Source: Gammaproteobacteria bacterium (GTDB lineage: Bacteria; Pseudomonadota; Gammaproteobacteria; Pseudomonadales; Halieaceae). Taken from it: 64,000 nt of DNA. Within the stretch, counting starts at the first letter, position 1. Every line of letters starts with the position of its first letter. Below are positions 35,883 through 44,803 of the stretch, in pieces. The notes under the pieces were generated by a model that saw nothing but the letters and a program-made list of their open reading frames with translations, was not told the origin of the DNA and did not search any database. The translations under genes were made by a program, and so were the position numbers. The DNA lies in contig JAHEKX010000008.1 of assembly GCA_024644535.1 (NCBI GenBank), positions 37,098 to 101,097 of the forward strand. The letters run 5' to 3'.

Positions 35883-36839
35883 CTACACTGAATCAACCAT
35901 CGCGTCTTGGTACAATCTAGCGGCTCGGGCCTCGGCTAAACTGACCGGTACCAAACAGACCGTTTGACCGGGCCTGCACTGTGCCAATACCGGCAAGTCG
36001 GCATCGATAACTTTCGCAAAACGAGCAAAACCTCCCGTCGACTGACGATCGGCCATTAGGACGGTTGGACGTCCGTGACGGGGAATTTGAATCGTCCCAA
36101 AGGTAGTAAACGACGAAATAATATCCGGCCCTAAAGCACTATGAATCGGGCCCTCGTAATTTTTGCAATCTAGGGTGATACCCTGGCGATTGCTATCTGT
36201 ACTGACTTGAAACTGAAGCTGCTCCAGTGCGGCAACAAACCTTGAATGAAAATGTTCGCTGTCGGGGCCTAGTAGCACACGCAAGGGTATTACCTCTTGA
36301 TTACGTTGATACACCTCGCGGTACCGATTGGCAGGCAGCTTTTTAATAGCCGGAGCCTCTGGAATACCACGTCCATTCACCAAGAGTGAATCGCCTTTTT
36401 TTACAACTCGCCCGTCAAGACCCCCAAATCCTGCCACGAGGTCCGTGCTTGCGCTTCCCAAGGTAATCGGAACGGACCAACCACCAGCAATCGCGAGATA
36501 AGCGCGCACGCCCCAGGCCATACCGCCAACAGTGAGCGTGGAACCCGCCTCAACCTCGAACGTTTGCCACGTCGATATTCGTTGACCATCCAGCCGACAC
36601 TCAACGTCAGCGCCCGTTATCGCTAACGTTGCTGGCTCGTTAAACCTTAAGCTGTCACCTACTAGCGTGTACTCAATGACAGCGCCGTCATCCGCATTGC
36701 CAACAAGCCGATTTGCGGCTCGCGACGCAAAGGCATCCATAACACCACAGACTCTAACGCCTTGATGTTGGCACCCAACCCGGCCTAAGTCTTGAAAGGT
36801 CGACAAGGGACCTACCTTCAGTATTTCGACGACTGTCAT
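35883..36839 (-). CDS. pxpC: 5-oxoprolinase subunit C (biotin-dependent-carboxylase-like, KipA)
   Basis: A 318-residue PxpC/KipA-family protein: GPLSTFQDLGRVGCQHQGV at the N-terminus, MDAFASRAANRLVGN, GLDGRV, and GRPTVLMADRQSTGGFARFAKV are family marks. PxpABC hydrolyses 5-oxoproline (pyroglutamate) using ATP. The start at 36839 gives the typical N-terminus; an upstream ATG at 36875 adds 12 untypical residues. Its usual partner pxpB lies 3.3 kb away on the same strand with a TonB receptor between, and pxpA is not in the window. Other amidohydrolase roles of the family are possible. Confidence 0.85.
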   Translation of the reverse strand: MTVVEILKVGPLSTFQDLGRVGCQHQGVRVCGVMDAFASRAANRLVGNADDGAVIEYTLVGDSLRFNEPATLAITGADVECRLDGQRISTWQTFEVEAGSTLTVGGMAWGVRAYLAIAGGWSVPITLGSASTDLVAGFGGLDGRVVKKGDSLLVNGRGIPEAPAIKKLPANRYREVYQRNQEVIPLRVLLGPDSEHFHSRFVAALEQLQFQVSTDSNRQGITLDCKNYEGPIHSALGPDIISSFTTFGTIQIPRHGRPTVLMADRQSTGGFARFAKVIDADLPVLAQCRPGQTVCLVPVSLAEARAARLYQDAMVDSV

Positions 36840-36940
36840 TAATTGCTCACGTTGCAGTAGCTTTAATTCACGCATTTAATATTCTACTACCAAATTTAGG
36901 ACCTGTTGCTAGAGAATGTAAACTACAGATTTTCCAGACA

Positions 36941-36967
36941 AAAAAAACCCCGGCAGTGCCGGGGTTT
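36941..36967 (-). terminator. Intrinsic terminator of the TonB receptor gene
   Basis: Minus strand: a GC-rich stem (AAACCCCGG/CCGGGGTTT, loop CAGTG on the plus strand) followed by Ts. It is 15 bp after the receptor stop and about 100 bp before the pxpC start, so pxpC probably needs readthrough or its own promoter. Confidence 0.88.
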
Positions 36968-36981
36968 CCGTTTAGCTTTGC

Positions 36982-39954
36982 TTAGAAGCGGTAGCCTACA
37001 GTTAAACCGTAAGTACGTGGATCTAGCAAAAACTGGTTGGTGAACAAGCTAGACACCTGAGCCGTTGTATACATGCCAGTGATGTAGTCATCATCTAGGA
37101 TGTTCTTAACCCATACGTCGGTATACCACTTGCCGTCCGAGTCTTCGTAGCGAGCACTTGCGTTCCACACTTCCCAAGAAGGCGATACGTCTTTCTTCTC
37201 GTTTTCGTTACGAGAGTACATATCGTCCTGCCAGTAGTAGTTGGTAGAGATCGTTAAAGGATGTCCGCCTAACTCGGTCAGGTAGCTCAACCCGATATTG
37301 ACACTAGCACCAGGAGTGTTGGAAAGCTCATTACCACTTTGGTCCTTCTCGATTCCTGGGCATAGACCATCGGCCGCGCCACCTACAATCGCACCAGCAG
37401 CACAGTCTTCTGGCGCCACGTTGGTCAGGTAGTTATTCCCGTTAATAGAAACCAGATTATCGCTTGTACCTTGACCATTTGGATCGGAGGTGTCATAGAC
37501 TTGGTAATCCAAGATTTCGGTGTCTACGAAGGACGCTTGAGCTGACAATATCCAATTCTCTGACAATGCCCAATCCAATTCGATTTCTAGGCCGCTAATC
37601 TCTGAATCGGTGTTACCGTTCAGTGAGGTCACACCGACAATTCGAGAGACCTGAAGGTCTTGGTAATCATAGAAGAAGTAAGTACCGTTCAATCTCATCG
37701 CGCCGTCAAGCAACGTTGCTTTCATACCCACTTCGAACGCATCGATGAATTCAGGCTCAAACACAGCATTACGTGGATCGGCTTGAACCAGCGGTGAGTC
37801 AATGCTGATGGGGTTGAACCCGCCTGACTTAAAGCTCGATGATGCTGTTGCATAGAACATAATGTCATCAGAGTAATCGTAGGTTAAGTTCAGCTTCCAA
37901 CTTGTCTGGCTGTCTTCATAGGTGGGGTAGTAAAAATCACCATTGTTAGCTTCGTTGGGCAAGTCCAAGAAAGTCACATAAAGAGTACGCTGCACGCCGT
38001 CTTTCTGCTCGTCACTGTAACGCAAACCAACAGTAGCCTTCAACTGGTCAGTAACCTGATAGTAGGCCTCACCAAATACCGCCCATGTTGACACTTCATA
38101 CGAGCGGGAGTCGTTGTGATAACCCTGCATGTAAGGATTGAAACGGCTGAAAGCATCGTTGGGATCACCCAAGGGTGCTGGGAACATACCCATCGCGGTT
38201 GCCACTGGATTTACAGGCAATACCGCGCCAATTAAAGATAGTCCAGAGCTCCTAACCACGTAACCATTTTGGTTTTCAACGTCCATGTAGAACGCACCAA
38301 CTTGGAAATTGAAGTCACCATCGAAATCTGTGACTAAACGTACCTCTGCAGTGAACTCTTCAGCTTCATTGAAGCTCCTGTCAGCGCCTTGGTTGTTGAA
38401 AAGGTTTCGGTATCCTCCATTAGGCATTAACGTCGGAATACCGTTCGCCAATCCAGACATCATCGGATTACCCGCCCACAAACCTACGCCGGGCACTCCG
38501 GTTGCTGCGTTGGTCATGAAAGGCGCCAAAGCGTTGACTCCTCCACCCACAGTCAAGTAAGCCACGCCCGCAGCTTGCAGTTGCGCCGCCACTGCTGGAT
38601 CTGCCGCACCCGCCGCTTGACCAAGTAGCGTATTACCAGTGCCTTGTAGGTAGGCTATAATGTCGGGATTTAACGCAGGCACACCCGCCAAACCAGCAAG
38701 CGCCGCAATTTGAGGTGCCCAACTTTCAGACGCGACACTCTTCTCGTAGTCTTCGGTTGAATCTACCGATGACTTAGAGTAGCCGCCCAAAATACTAAGC
38801 GTCATATCGCCCAAATCTTGCTTAATTTCTAAGGTGACAATAGTTTCATCGGCCGCGTACGTTGGCTCGTAATCCATATTGACTGTGCGCAATCCGTCCG
38901 GGTTGGTATCAAGCGCATAGTCATCTACGGGGAATGCCGCCGTCGCTGCAAAGCCGCCCAGCGTAGCGAGATCGGTCGCGCCCAACAATGCTTGAACGTC
39001 AGCCCTTCCTGCCAACACAGGATCAGACGCAGCGAGCTGAGTTAAACCGGCCATCGTTCCATAAATACCTGAAGACACACTACCAATCGTCCCGGTTAAG
39101 GTGCCGGAAATGCCTGATGCTGAATGAACGGTCTCGTAAACATCATTGTACCCCGGCAGACAACCTAAAATACCCGACGGATCTTTTTTACACGCGGACT
39201 TTTGAGACCGTGCGCGCGCATCGTCTTCGTCAAAGTGTTGGATAGTTAAATTCACTTCGGTCGAATCCGTTGGCGCCCAATTAACGCTTAGGCGGCCGCC
39301 CCACATGTCGCGATCATCGATATCGTTGCCAGTGAACTGGTTGTTCATGAATCCATCACGCTGCAGTTGCATGCCCGCAAAACGCACCGCTAAGTTGTCG
39401 GTGACTGGCACATTAATATACCCGCGCATCTGGGTCGCGTTGTAGTTTCCTGCAGTCAACTCAATATTGCCGCTCATTTCGGTAGGATCGGCTTTGTTGG
39501 TGATAACGTTGATCGCACCACCGGTAGTGTTTCGTCCGTACAGTGTTCCCTGAGGACCACGAAGAACTTCCACACGCTCCGAGTCGTAGTACTGGCCTTC
39601 GAATACGCGGCTAGACCACAGATAGGCACCATTCATGTGGACACCCACACCGGCATCGCCAGCGGGTCCAATCGCACCCGACCCAACACCGCGAATACGG
39701 ATGTCAGAACTGGTAAAATTACCCTTGGTCATGGTAAGGCTGGGCACATTGAACTGCATATTCATAGTGTCATTGATCAGTGCCGTATCGAGGTCATCCT
39801 GGGAGAACGCCGATACCGCAATCGGAGTGTCCTGAATGCTCGTTGCGCGTTTTTCCGCAGTAACAATCACCTCTTCCAGCATTGCTTGACTGAATGCCAA
39901 CTGAGATGTGGCTGCCAAAGCCGCAATACTTGTAGCAATAACGGTTTTTTTCAC
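36982..39954 (-). CDS. TonB-dependent outer-membrane receptor
   Basis: A 990-residue outer-membrane transporter. A signal peptide covers about residues 1-23, followed by a TonB-box-like EEVIVTA (27-33), a plug domain (RIRGVGSGAIGPAGDAGVGVHMNGAYL, RVEVLRGPQGTLYGRNTTGGAINVIT is its core) and a large barrel ending in GLTVGYRF with the terminal aromatic residue. It is longer than many receptors (700-850), with extended Ala/Gly/Pro-rich extracellular stretches around residues 290-340 and 400-480. The substrate is not predictable from sequence; its place between pxpB and pxpC suggests a peptide or pyroglutamate-linked compound, an inference from position only. Confidence 0.93.
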   Translation of the reverse strand: MKKTVIATSIAALAATSQLAFSQAMLEEVIVTAEKRATSIQDTPIAVSAFSQDDLDTALINDTMNMQFNVPSLTMTKGNFTSSDIRIRGVGSGAIGPAGDAGVGVHMNGAYLWSSRVFEGQYYDSERVEVLRGPQGTLYGRNTTGGAINVITNKADPTEMSGNIELTAGNYNATQMRGYINVPVTDNLAVRFAGMQLQRDGFMNNQFTGNDIDDRDMWGGRLSVNWAPTDSTEVNLTIQHFDEDDARARSQKSACKKDPSGILGCLPGYNDVYETVHSASGISGTLTGTIGSVSSGIYGTMAGLTQLAASDPVLAGRADVQALLGATDLATLGGFAATAAFPVDDYALDTNPDGLRTVNMDYEPTYAADETIVTLEIKQDLGDMTLSILGGYSKSSVDSTEDYEKSVASESWAPQIAALAGLAGVPALNPDIIAYLQGTGNTLLGQAAGAADPAVAAQLQAAGVAYLTVGGGVNALAPFMTNAATGVPGVGLWAGNPMMSGLANGIPTLMPNGGYRNLFNNQGADRSFNEAEEFTAEVRLVTDFDGDFNFQVGAFYMDVENQNGYVVRSSGLSLIGAVLPVNPVATAMGMFPAPLGDPNDAFSRFNPYMQGYHNDSRSYEVSTWAVFGEAYYQVTDQLKATVGLRYSDEQKDGVQRTLYVTFLDLPNEANNGDFYYPTYEDSQTSWKLNLTYDYSDDIMFYATASSSFKSGGFNPISIDSPLVQADPRNAVFEPEFIDAFEVGMKATLLDGAMRLNGTYFFYDYQDLQVSRIVGVTSLNGNTDSEISGLEIELDWALSENWILSAQASFVDTEILDYQVYDTSDPNGQGTSDNLVSINGNNYLTNVAPEDCAAGAIVGGAADGLCPGIEKDQSGNELSNTPGASVNIGLSYLTELGGHPLTISTNYYWQDDMYSRNENEKKDVSPSWEVWNASARYEDSDGKWYTDVWVKNILDDDYITGMYTTAQVSSLFTNQFLLDPRTYGLTVGYRF

Positions 39955-40091
39955 GATGTGACTCCTTCGTTATAATTATGTAACGCCTTGTTCATATTAT
40001 GTGACGCCCTAAAACATTAACTAGCTTTTTGCTTTCTGACAACACTAAATGTGCACCAAGTGGCATTTTTTTACATATTGTTTACATTACA

Positions 40092-40751
40092 TTAATCGAC
40101 TTTTAATAAACGGACTTTGTCTCCAAGACAGAATAAACCGTGCGGCTGTCTGCTCAAGTCGAAAGCAGACAGCTTTGTAGTCCCCAATCGCCACCAGCCG
40201 GTCAGGGTTTGATTGGGTAAAAAACCAGCCTGCTGCCCCCCAATGGCAAAGGTGCCAGGTTGCGCAGTAACCAATGACTCACGCCGAGACAGGCAAAGAC
40301 TGTCGGGCAGGCCCAACAGGTAGGGCATACCGGGTAAAAACCCAACCATTGCTACCGTAAATTCGACCTCGAGCAATTGCTCGATAATAATTTCTGAGCT
40401 CATACCAACTTGATCCGCGAAGTGCTGCATATCAGCGGTAAGATCATCTGTGTTCGCAAAACTGATCGGCACTGTTATTAGGCGACTCGATGCTACCGAG
40501 GTTGGGGCAGCAAGCTCAGAAATGAAGAGTCGCCACGCGTCAATCTTCCACTCTAAAGAGGGGCCTTTTACTCGAATCGCAATATCGGTGTAGGTTGGAA
40601 CACACTCCAGCACTAAGTCGTGTCGCCTGAGGCTATCGTAATATCGGCGCACACGTTCTGTTACTGCCTCAGAGATTTGGGTTCCAAAACGCAATAGGAC
40701 CCAATCTTCACTTAAGCGCTCTACCTTCAAATCAAACCCTAACTCAACCAT
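40092..40751 (-). CDS. pxpB: 5-oxoprolinase subunit B (KipI-like)
   Basis: A 219-residue PxpB/KipI-family protein: GFLPGMPYLLGLP, SRRESLVTAQPGTFAIGGQQAGFLPNQT and GWWRLGTTKLSAFD are the family core. PxpB works with PxpC and PxpA in 5-oxoproline hydrolysis. It lies 137 bp upstream of the TonB receptor on the same strand, so transcription may continue into it. The N-terminal half is less conserved than usual. Confidence 0.85.
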   Translation of the reverse strand: MVELGFDLKVERLSEDWVLLRFGTQISEAVTERVRRYYDSLRRHDLVLECVPTYTDIAIRVKGPSLEWKIDAWRLFISELAAPTSVASSRLITVPISFANTDDLTADMQHFADQVGMSSEIIIEQLLEVEFTVAMVGFLPGMPYLLGLPDSLCLSRRESLVTAQPGTFAIGGQQAGFLPNQTLTGWWRLGTTKLSAFDLSRQPHGLFCLGDKVRLLKVD

Positions 40752-41020
40752 ATCGCCACCCTTGCGCCACCGATCTATTAATCACCCCCAAAACGATTTA
40801 TATGCAGTGCATTATTTTACTGACACAGTTTTGCAGCTAGCCAGGGGATTCCAATAAAGCCTCTAGCGGGATTGTAGCATCCGCATGCCAACCTTAGATG
40901 CTTTCACAGAAACCGAAATTTTGCATAAAGTGCGCTCAGTAACATGCCATCACGTATCCTAAGAGAACGCCAAAATATCTGCAGGTGTCCACACAGATTA
41001 TAAATTAGATTTGGATTAGT

Positions 41021-41056
41021 GGGGGTTTGGTTCGCTGCTTTCATAATCAAGCCCCC
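41021..41056 (+). other. Stem-loop upstream of the nuclease gene
   Basis: GGGGGTTTGGTT at 41021-41032 pairs with AATCAAGCCCCC at 41045-41056 (12 bp counting two G-U pairs; 12-base loop). It sits about 140 bp before the nuclease start and has no T-run. A consensus -10 TATAAT follows at 41067-41072. The rest of the region between pxpB and the nuclease (about 450 bp) shows no gene. Confidence 0.45.
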
Positions 41057-41066
41057 CCTAAGACTG

Positions 41067-41072
41067 TATAAT
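41067..41072 (+). promoter_or_regulatory. Candidate -10 element for the nuclease gene
   Basis: TATAAT is a perfect sigma-70 -10 hexamer, 127 bp upstream of the nuclease ATG. No good -35 lies 17 bases upstream (TAATCA at 41044-41049), so the call is weak. Confidence 0.35.
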
Positions 41073-41198
41073 CACCAGCAAGCGCAGCGAGGCTGAATCT
41101 TGTTGAAGGTAATTTATTTTTGCTACAGAGTGTAAAACACTTAACATTAAACTCAATTATGGTTTTAATCTGAACCCGATTTTCAACAGGTGGCCCTC

Positions 41199-41975
41199 AT
41201 GAGAACTGTACTCTTTCTGTTTTTGCTGACCCCATCCTTGGCCTTAGCTTGGGGGCAAAATGGTCACCGTATTACGGGCGCCATTGCCACGAGCTTGCTG
41301 AGTGCTGAAGCCCAAACCAAAATCGCAACAATTATTGGCAATGAATCCTTGGCGGAAGCGTCTGTGTGGCCCGACTACATGCGCTCAAGTGACGAGCCTT
41401 TCTGGCGCAAATCTTCGCCTTTGCATTACGTTACCGTGCCGCCACACAAGCATTACCACGAGGTTGGCGCACCGCCACAGGGCGATGCTATGACGGGACT
41501 GAAACAGTTCACTCAAACATTGCAATCGAGCACCGCGTCACACGACGAAAAAGCTACAGCCCTGCGTTTTGTCGTCCATATCATCGGCGATCTGCACCAA
41601 CCCCTGCATGCCGGCAATGGCAGCGACCGAGGCGGCAATGACGTCAAAGTCACCTACTTTAGCGAACCCTCAAATCTGCATCGTGTGTGGGATACGCAAA
41701 TGATCGAATCTCAGAACCTGTCATATACGGAATACACGCAATTTTTGAACCGTAAAATCGACAACACGCTAATTCAAGAATACACAACAACCAACCCAGA
41801 AATCTGGATTGAAGAAAGTGCCGCCATTCGAGACAAGATTTATCCAGAAAACGACAAGCTTTATTACGACTACCCCTTCCAGCACATCGGCACAGTAAAC
41901 CAACGCCTTACTCAGGCCGGCGTAAGAATCGCAGCGTATCTAAACCAAGTGTTGCGCGAACAAGACGTTAACTAA
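41199..41975 (+). CDS. Secreted S1/P1-type nuclease
   Basis: A 258-residue zinc nuclease. A signal peptide (TVLFLFLLTPSLALA) ends so that Trp is the mature N-terminus, which is the first zinc ligand of the family. The other ligands are visible: GQNGH, WPDYMR, LHYVTV, HIIGDLHQPLHAG, RGGND and HRVWD. It should cleave single-stranded DNA/RNA in the periplasm or outside, freeing phosphate and nucleosides. The ATG at 41199 follows AGGTGG; a GTG at 41190 overlaps that site and is less likely. It is 5 bp from the next gene. Confidence 0.93.
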   Translation: MRTVLFLFLLTPSLALAWGQNGHRITGAIATSLLSAEAQTKIATIIGNESLAEASVWPDYMRSSDEPFWRKSSPLHYVTVPPHKHYHEVGAPPQGDAMTGLKQFTQTLQSSTASHDEKATALRFVVHIIGDLHQPLHAGNGSDRGGNDVKVTYFSEPSNLHRVWDTQMIESQNLSYTEYTQFLNRKIDNTLIQEYTTTNPEIWIEESAAIRDKIYPENDKLYYDYPFQHIGTVNQRLTQAGVRIAAYLNQVLREQDVN

Positions 41976-41980
41976 TCATC

Positions 41981-42658
41981 ATGAACGCACCACTGGTTAG
42001 CATTAATGATGCCGAAATTTGTTTTAAACCCATAAAGCACTTGTACCTGCGCATCGAGCGCGACACGGGGCGCATTAAAATATCAGCCCCCAGAGGTACG
42101 AAAATGCGAACGATCGAGCGTTTTCTGTCAGAAAAGTCATCGTGGATTTTACAAAAGCAACAAGCTGCCGATAAGCGCAAAATCCAGAATCAGCAAGCAC
42201 CTAACGGCATCAAGTTGTGGGGGGAAACGCTGGACTTAAAAATAGAACGTAGTCACCGCCGAAGCATCACACGGGACCAAACCCACTGCTTACGTGTTGT
42301 ACTTTTACCCTCCGATGGGGAAGCCGAACAACAAAGGCTATTGGATCACTATTATCGACTAGAACTAAAGGAGAAAATCGCGCACCTTTCGTCTAGCTGG
42401 GAACGCCAATTAGGTGTTTCGGCTAACGAATACCGAGTAAAAAAAATGCGCACCCGCTGGGGCAGCTGCAATATTCGTAGCAAGCGAATTTGGCTTAACC
42501 TTTGGCTGGCCGAAAAGCCCATAGAACAGTTTGAACTCGTCTTAGTTCACGAGCTTGTTCACCTCATCGAAGCGGGTCATGGAAAGCGTTTTCAAAATTT
42601 CATGGATCAATGTTTGCCTGATTGGAGAGACCGCGACAAGGCCTTAAACCTAAAATAA
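41981..42658 (+). CDS. YgjP-like metallopeptidase-domain protein
   Basis: A 225-residue DUF45/YgjP-like protein related to WLM/SprT metalloproteases. The motif HELVHLIEAGHGKRF supplies HExxH plus a third His; TRWGSCNIRSKRIWLNLWL is the family motif before it. The in vivo substrate is unknown. It directly follows the nuclease gene by 5 bp and is probably co-transcribed. Confidence 0.85.
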   Translation: MNAPLVSINDAEICFKPIKHLYLRIERDTGRIKISAPRGTKMRTIERFLSEKSSWILQKQQAADKRKIQNQQAPNGIKLWGETLDLKIERSHRRSITRDQTHCLRVVLLPSDGEAEQQRLLDHYYRLELKEKIAHLSSSWERQLGVSANEYRVKKMRTRWGSCNIRSKRIWLNLWLAEKPIEQFELVLVHELVHLIEAGHGKRFQNFMDQCLPDWRDRDKALNLK

Positions 42659-42751
42659 CGCAAACTCAGATCAGGACGGGTTGACCAAAACCCTAGTCGA
42701 AGACCTGATACCGCCCTGCACTTCTCAACCAAAACAAGGAGAATCGCGAAC

Positions 42752-44275
42752 ATGAACCATGATGCAATCTATACCGACTGGGTACAAACCCAAGCTCGAA
42801 TGCAGCCAACGAAAACAGCTTTTATTGAGTTCCACTCACAGCGCGAGTTTACCTGGCTGTCATTGCACGAACGCGTATCGCAACTTGCCGCGGGATTCAT
42901 GCAAAAAGGCATCAAACACGGTGACCGTATCGCATACCTTGGACTCAACAGCACCGACACTATCGAAATACTCTGCGCCACGCAGCGCATCGGCGCCGTT
43001 TATGTCCCTCTAAATTTTCGATTAACGGCAGATGAGCTCAGTTATATTATTGGCGATGCGGAACCCAAACTCCTGATATGCGACAAAGAATTTTTACCTG
43101 TCGCCCAAACCGTTCAGGTTCGCTTACCGTGGCTTGCATCAATTATTACGGAATGCAACGGAGCACCCTCAGAATACGAGACTCTATTTAACGAAGATAC
43201 GGTGCAAGAATCAGTCGGCGTTACGGGTGATGACTACGCAATGATTATGTACTCATCCGGTACAACCGGACGTCCCAAAGGCGTTATTTACAACCACCGC
43301 ATGATGCTCTCTTGCGCTTTAAACATCTCTCAATCGAGCCTATTAGATCCGCAATCTGGCTTTTATAATGTCATGCCGTTATTCCACATAGGAGGCATGC
43401 AGTACGCTTTGTTGAGCCTGTACTTCGGACACCCAATGGTTATGGCACGCGCCTTTGACCCCGAAGAGATGCTCAACTGTATCAACGACAGATATTTAAA
43501 AATCACGCACCTTGGTGCGGTACCAGCAATTTGGAATGCCTTAGCGGCGCATCCACTATGCGAGAGCACCGACTTTTCTCGCATCAAATCGGCTGTGACC
43601 GGTGCCGAATCAGTGCCCCCCGCTCTACTCGACACTTGGATGAAAAAAGGCATTGTACTTCGCGAGGTATACGGACTTACCGAAACAGCCGGCGTAATTT
43701 GCGTGACTCGAGCAGAAGACCTACCTGAAAAACTAGGCTACACAAGTCCCCCTCTTAAATATTGCGATTTCAAAGTCATGCGTTCAGAGCAAGAAGAAGC
43801 TGCTGCTGGCGAACTCGGTGAAGTTTGGATGCAGGGCGCCACCGTTACGCCCGGTTATTGGCGGCGCGATGATGCGACGCAAGAGGCTTTTTACGACGGC
43901 TGGTTCCGATCAGGCGATATTGGTCGTTTGGATTCTGATGGTTGCCTTGCAATTGAAGATCGGATTAAAGACATGTACATCTCTGGCGGCGAGAATGTCT
44001 ACCCGGCCGAGGTAGAAGCTGCTCTTTACGAACTGGCCTGTATCGCAGAAGTCGCTGTTATTGGCGTGCCCGATGAGCGCTGGGGCGAAGTAGGTTGCGC
44101 CGTTGTTGTTCTAAAAAGCGGCCAAAGCCTGACACTGGATGAGCTGCAAGAGCACTGCGCTACGCGACTAGCCAAGTACAAATGGCCCAAGCAACTTAAG
44201 TTAGCGGAGTTGTTACCGCGCAACAGTACCGGCAAAGTGCAGAAGTTTATTCTGCGTCATAAGTACGGTGGCTAG
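42752..44275 (+). CDS. Acyl-CoA synthetase (AMP-forming)
   Basis: A 507-residue adenylate-forming ligase. P-loop-like MYSSGTTGRPKGVIYNH, the aromatic-pocket motif YGLTETAG, the hinge DRIKDMYISGGENVYPAEVE, and the catalytic Lys in PRNSTGKVQK are intact. It activates a carboxylic acid to its acyl-CoA; the chain type is not readable, but the family includes fatty acid and short aromatic acid ligases. It is followed by a bidirectional terminator shared with the tRNA gene. CAAGGAGAA precedes the ATG. Confidence 0.93.
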   Translation: MNHDAIYTDWVQTQARMQPTKTAFIEFHSQREFTWLSLHERVSQLAAGFMQKGIKHGDRIAYLGLNSTDTIEILCATQRIGAVYVPLNFRLTADELSYIIGDAEPKLLICDKEFLPVAQTVQVRLPWLASIITECNGAPSEYETLFNEDTVQESVGVTGDDYAMIMYSSGTTGRPKGVIYNHRMMLSCALNISQSSLLDPQSGFYNVMPLFHIGGMQYALLSLYFGHPMVMARAFDPEEMLNCINDRYLKITHLGAVPAIWNALAAHPLCESTDFSRIKSAVTGAESVPPALLDTWMKKGIVLREVYGLTETAGVICVTRAEDLPEKLGYTSPPLKYCDFKVMRSEQEEAAAGELGEVWMQGATVTPGYWRRDDATQEAFYDGWFRSGDIGRLDSDGCLAIEDRIKDMYISGGENVYPAEVEAALYELACIAEVAVIGVPDERWGEVGCAVVVLKSGQSLTLDELQEHCATRLAKYKWPKQLKLAELLPRNSTGKVQKFILRHKYGG

Positions 44276-44366
44276 GCTCACTCCTATCGCTTCGCTCCCG
44301 CGGCCGAATCGCCTCTGACTCGAGGTTTTTCCGACTGGACGTTCTCACGGCCAAGACACTGAAATT

Positions 44367-44400
44367 AAAAAAGCCCCGACCTTGCGGACGGGGCTTTTTT
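44367..44400. terminator. Bidirectional intrinsic terminator
   Basis: AAAAAAGCCCCG at 44367-44378 pairs with CGGGGCTTTTTT at 44389-44400; both strands end in a T-run. It serves the acyl-CoA synthetase (plus) and the tRNA-Arg (minus), whose 3' end is 6 bp away. Confidence 0.93.
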
Positions 44401-44405
44401 AATTT

Positions 44406-44482
44406 TGGCGCGCCTGGCACGATTCGAACGTGCGACCGCCTGATTCGTAGTCAGGTACTCTATCCAGCTGAGCTACAGGCGC
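44406..44482 (-). tRNA. tRNA-Arg (anticodon ACG)
   Basis: The minus strand folds into a full 77-nt cloverleaf: acceptor GCGCCTG/CAGGCGC, D-arm GCTCAGCTGGATAGAGT, anticodon arm CCTGA-CTACGAA-TCAGG with anticodon ACG, and T-arm with GTTCGAATC. The discriminator is G and CCA is encoded (44406-44408). The A34 would be edited to inosine to read CGN codons. Confidence 0.97.
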
Positions 44483-44493
44483 GTGGGATGCGA

Positions 44494-44522
44494 ATACTAT
44501 GGATGGAGGGGCTAAAAGTCAA
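44494..44522 (-). promoter_or_regulatory. Promoter of the tRNA-Arg gene
   Basis: Minus strand: TTGACT (44522-44517), 17-base spacer, TAGTAT (44499-44494), with the mature tRNA starting 11 bases later. This is a good sigma-70 match for a stable RNA gene. Confidence 0.75.
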
Positions 44523-44803
44523 GGTAGAAAACCCGATGTTTTTAAATTTATGCCAAAAATTAAAGTATGCTCGGCCAGCCGCAACGAGCATGCTTTAAAA
44601 CATATCAATGTATTTTCCCGACGGTAAGCACACCAATGTGAATTCGACCTCTCCAACCTTACAAGCACGGAAATTAATCCTCTGAAATGTCACAAACCTG
44701 ATATAAAATGTGAATTATTAGCGCGCGATACGCTTTGCATTTACGCAGTTTTTTGCCCACACTTCGCGTCTTTTTTACTGGGATTGAAGAGGATCAACAA
44801 CCG

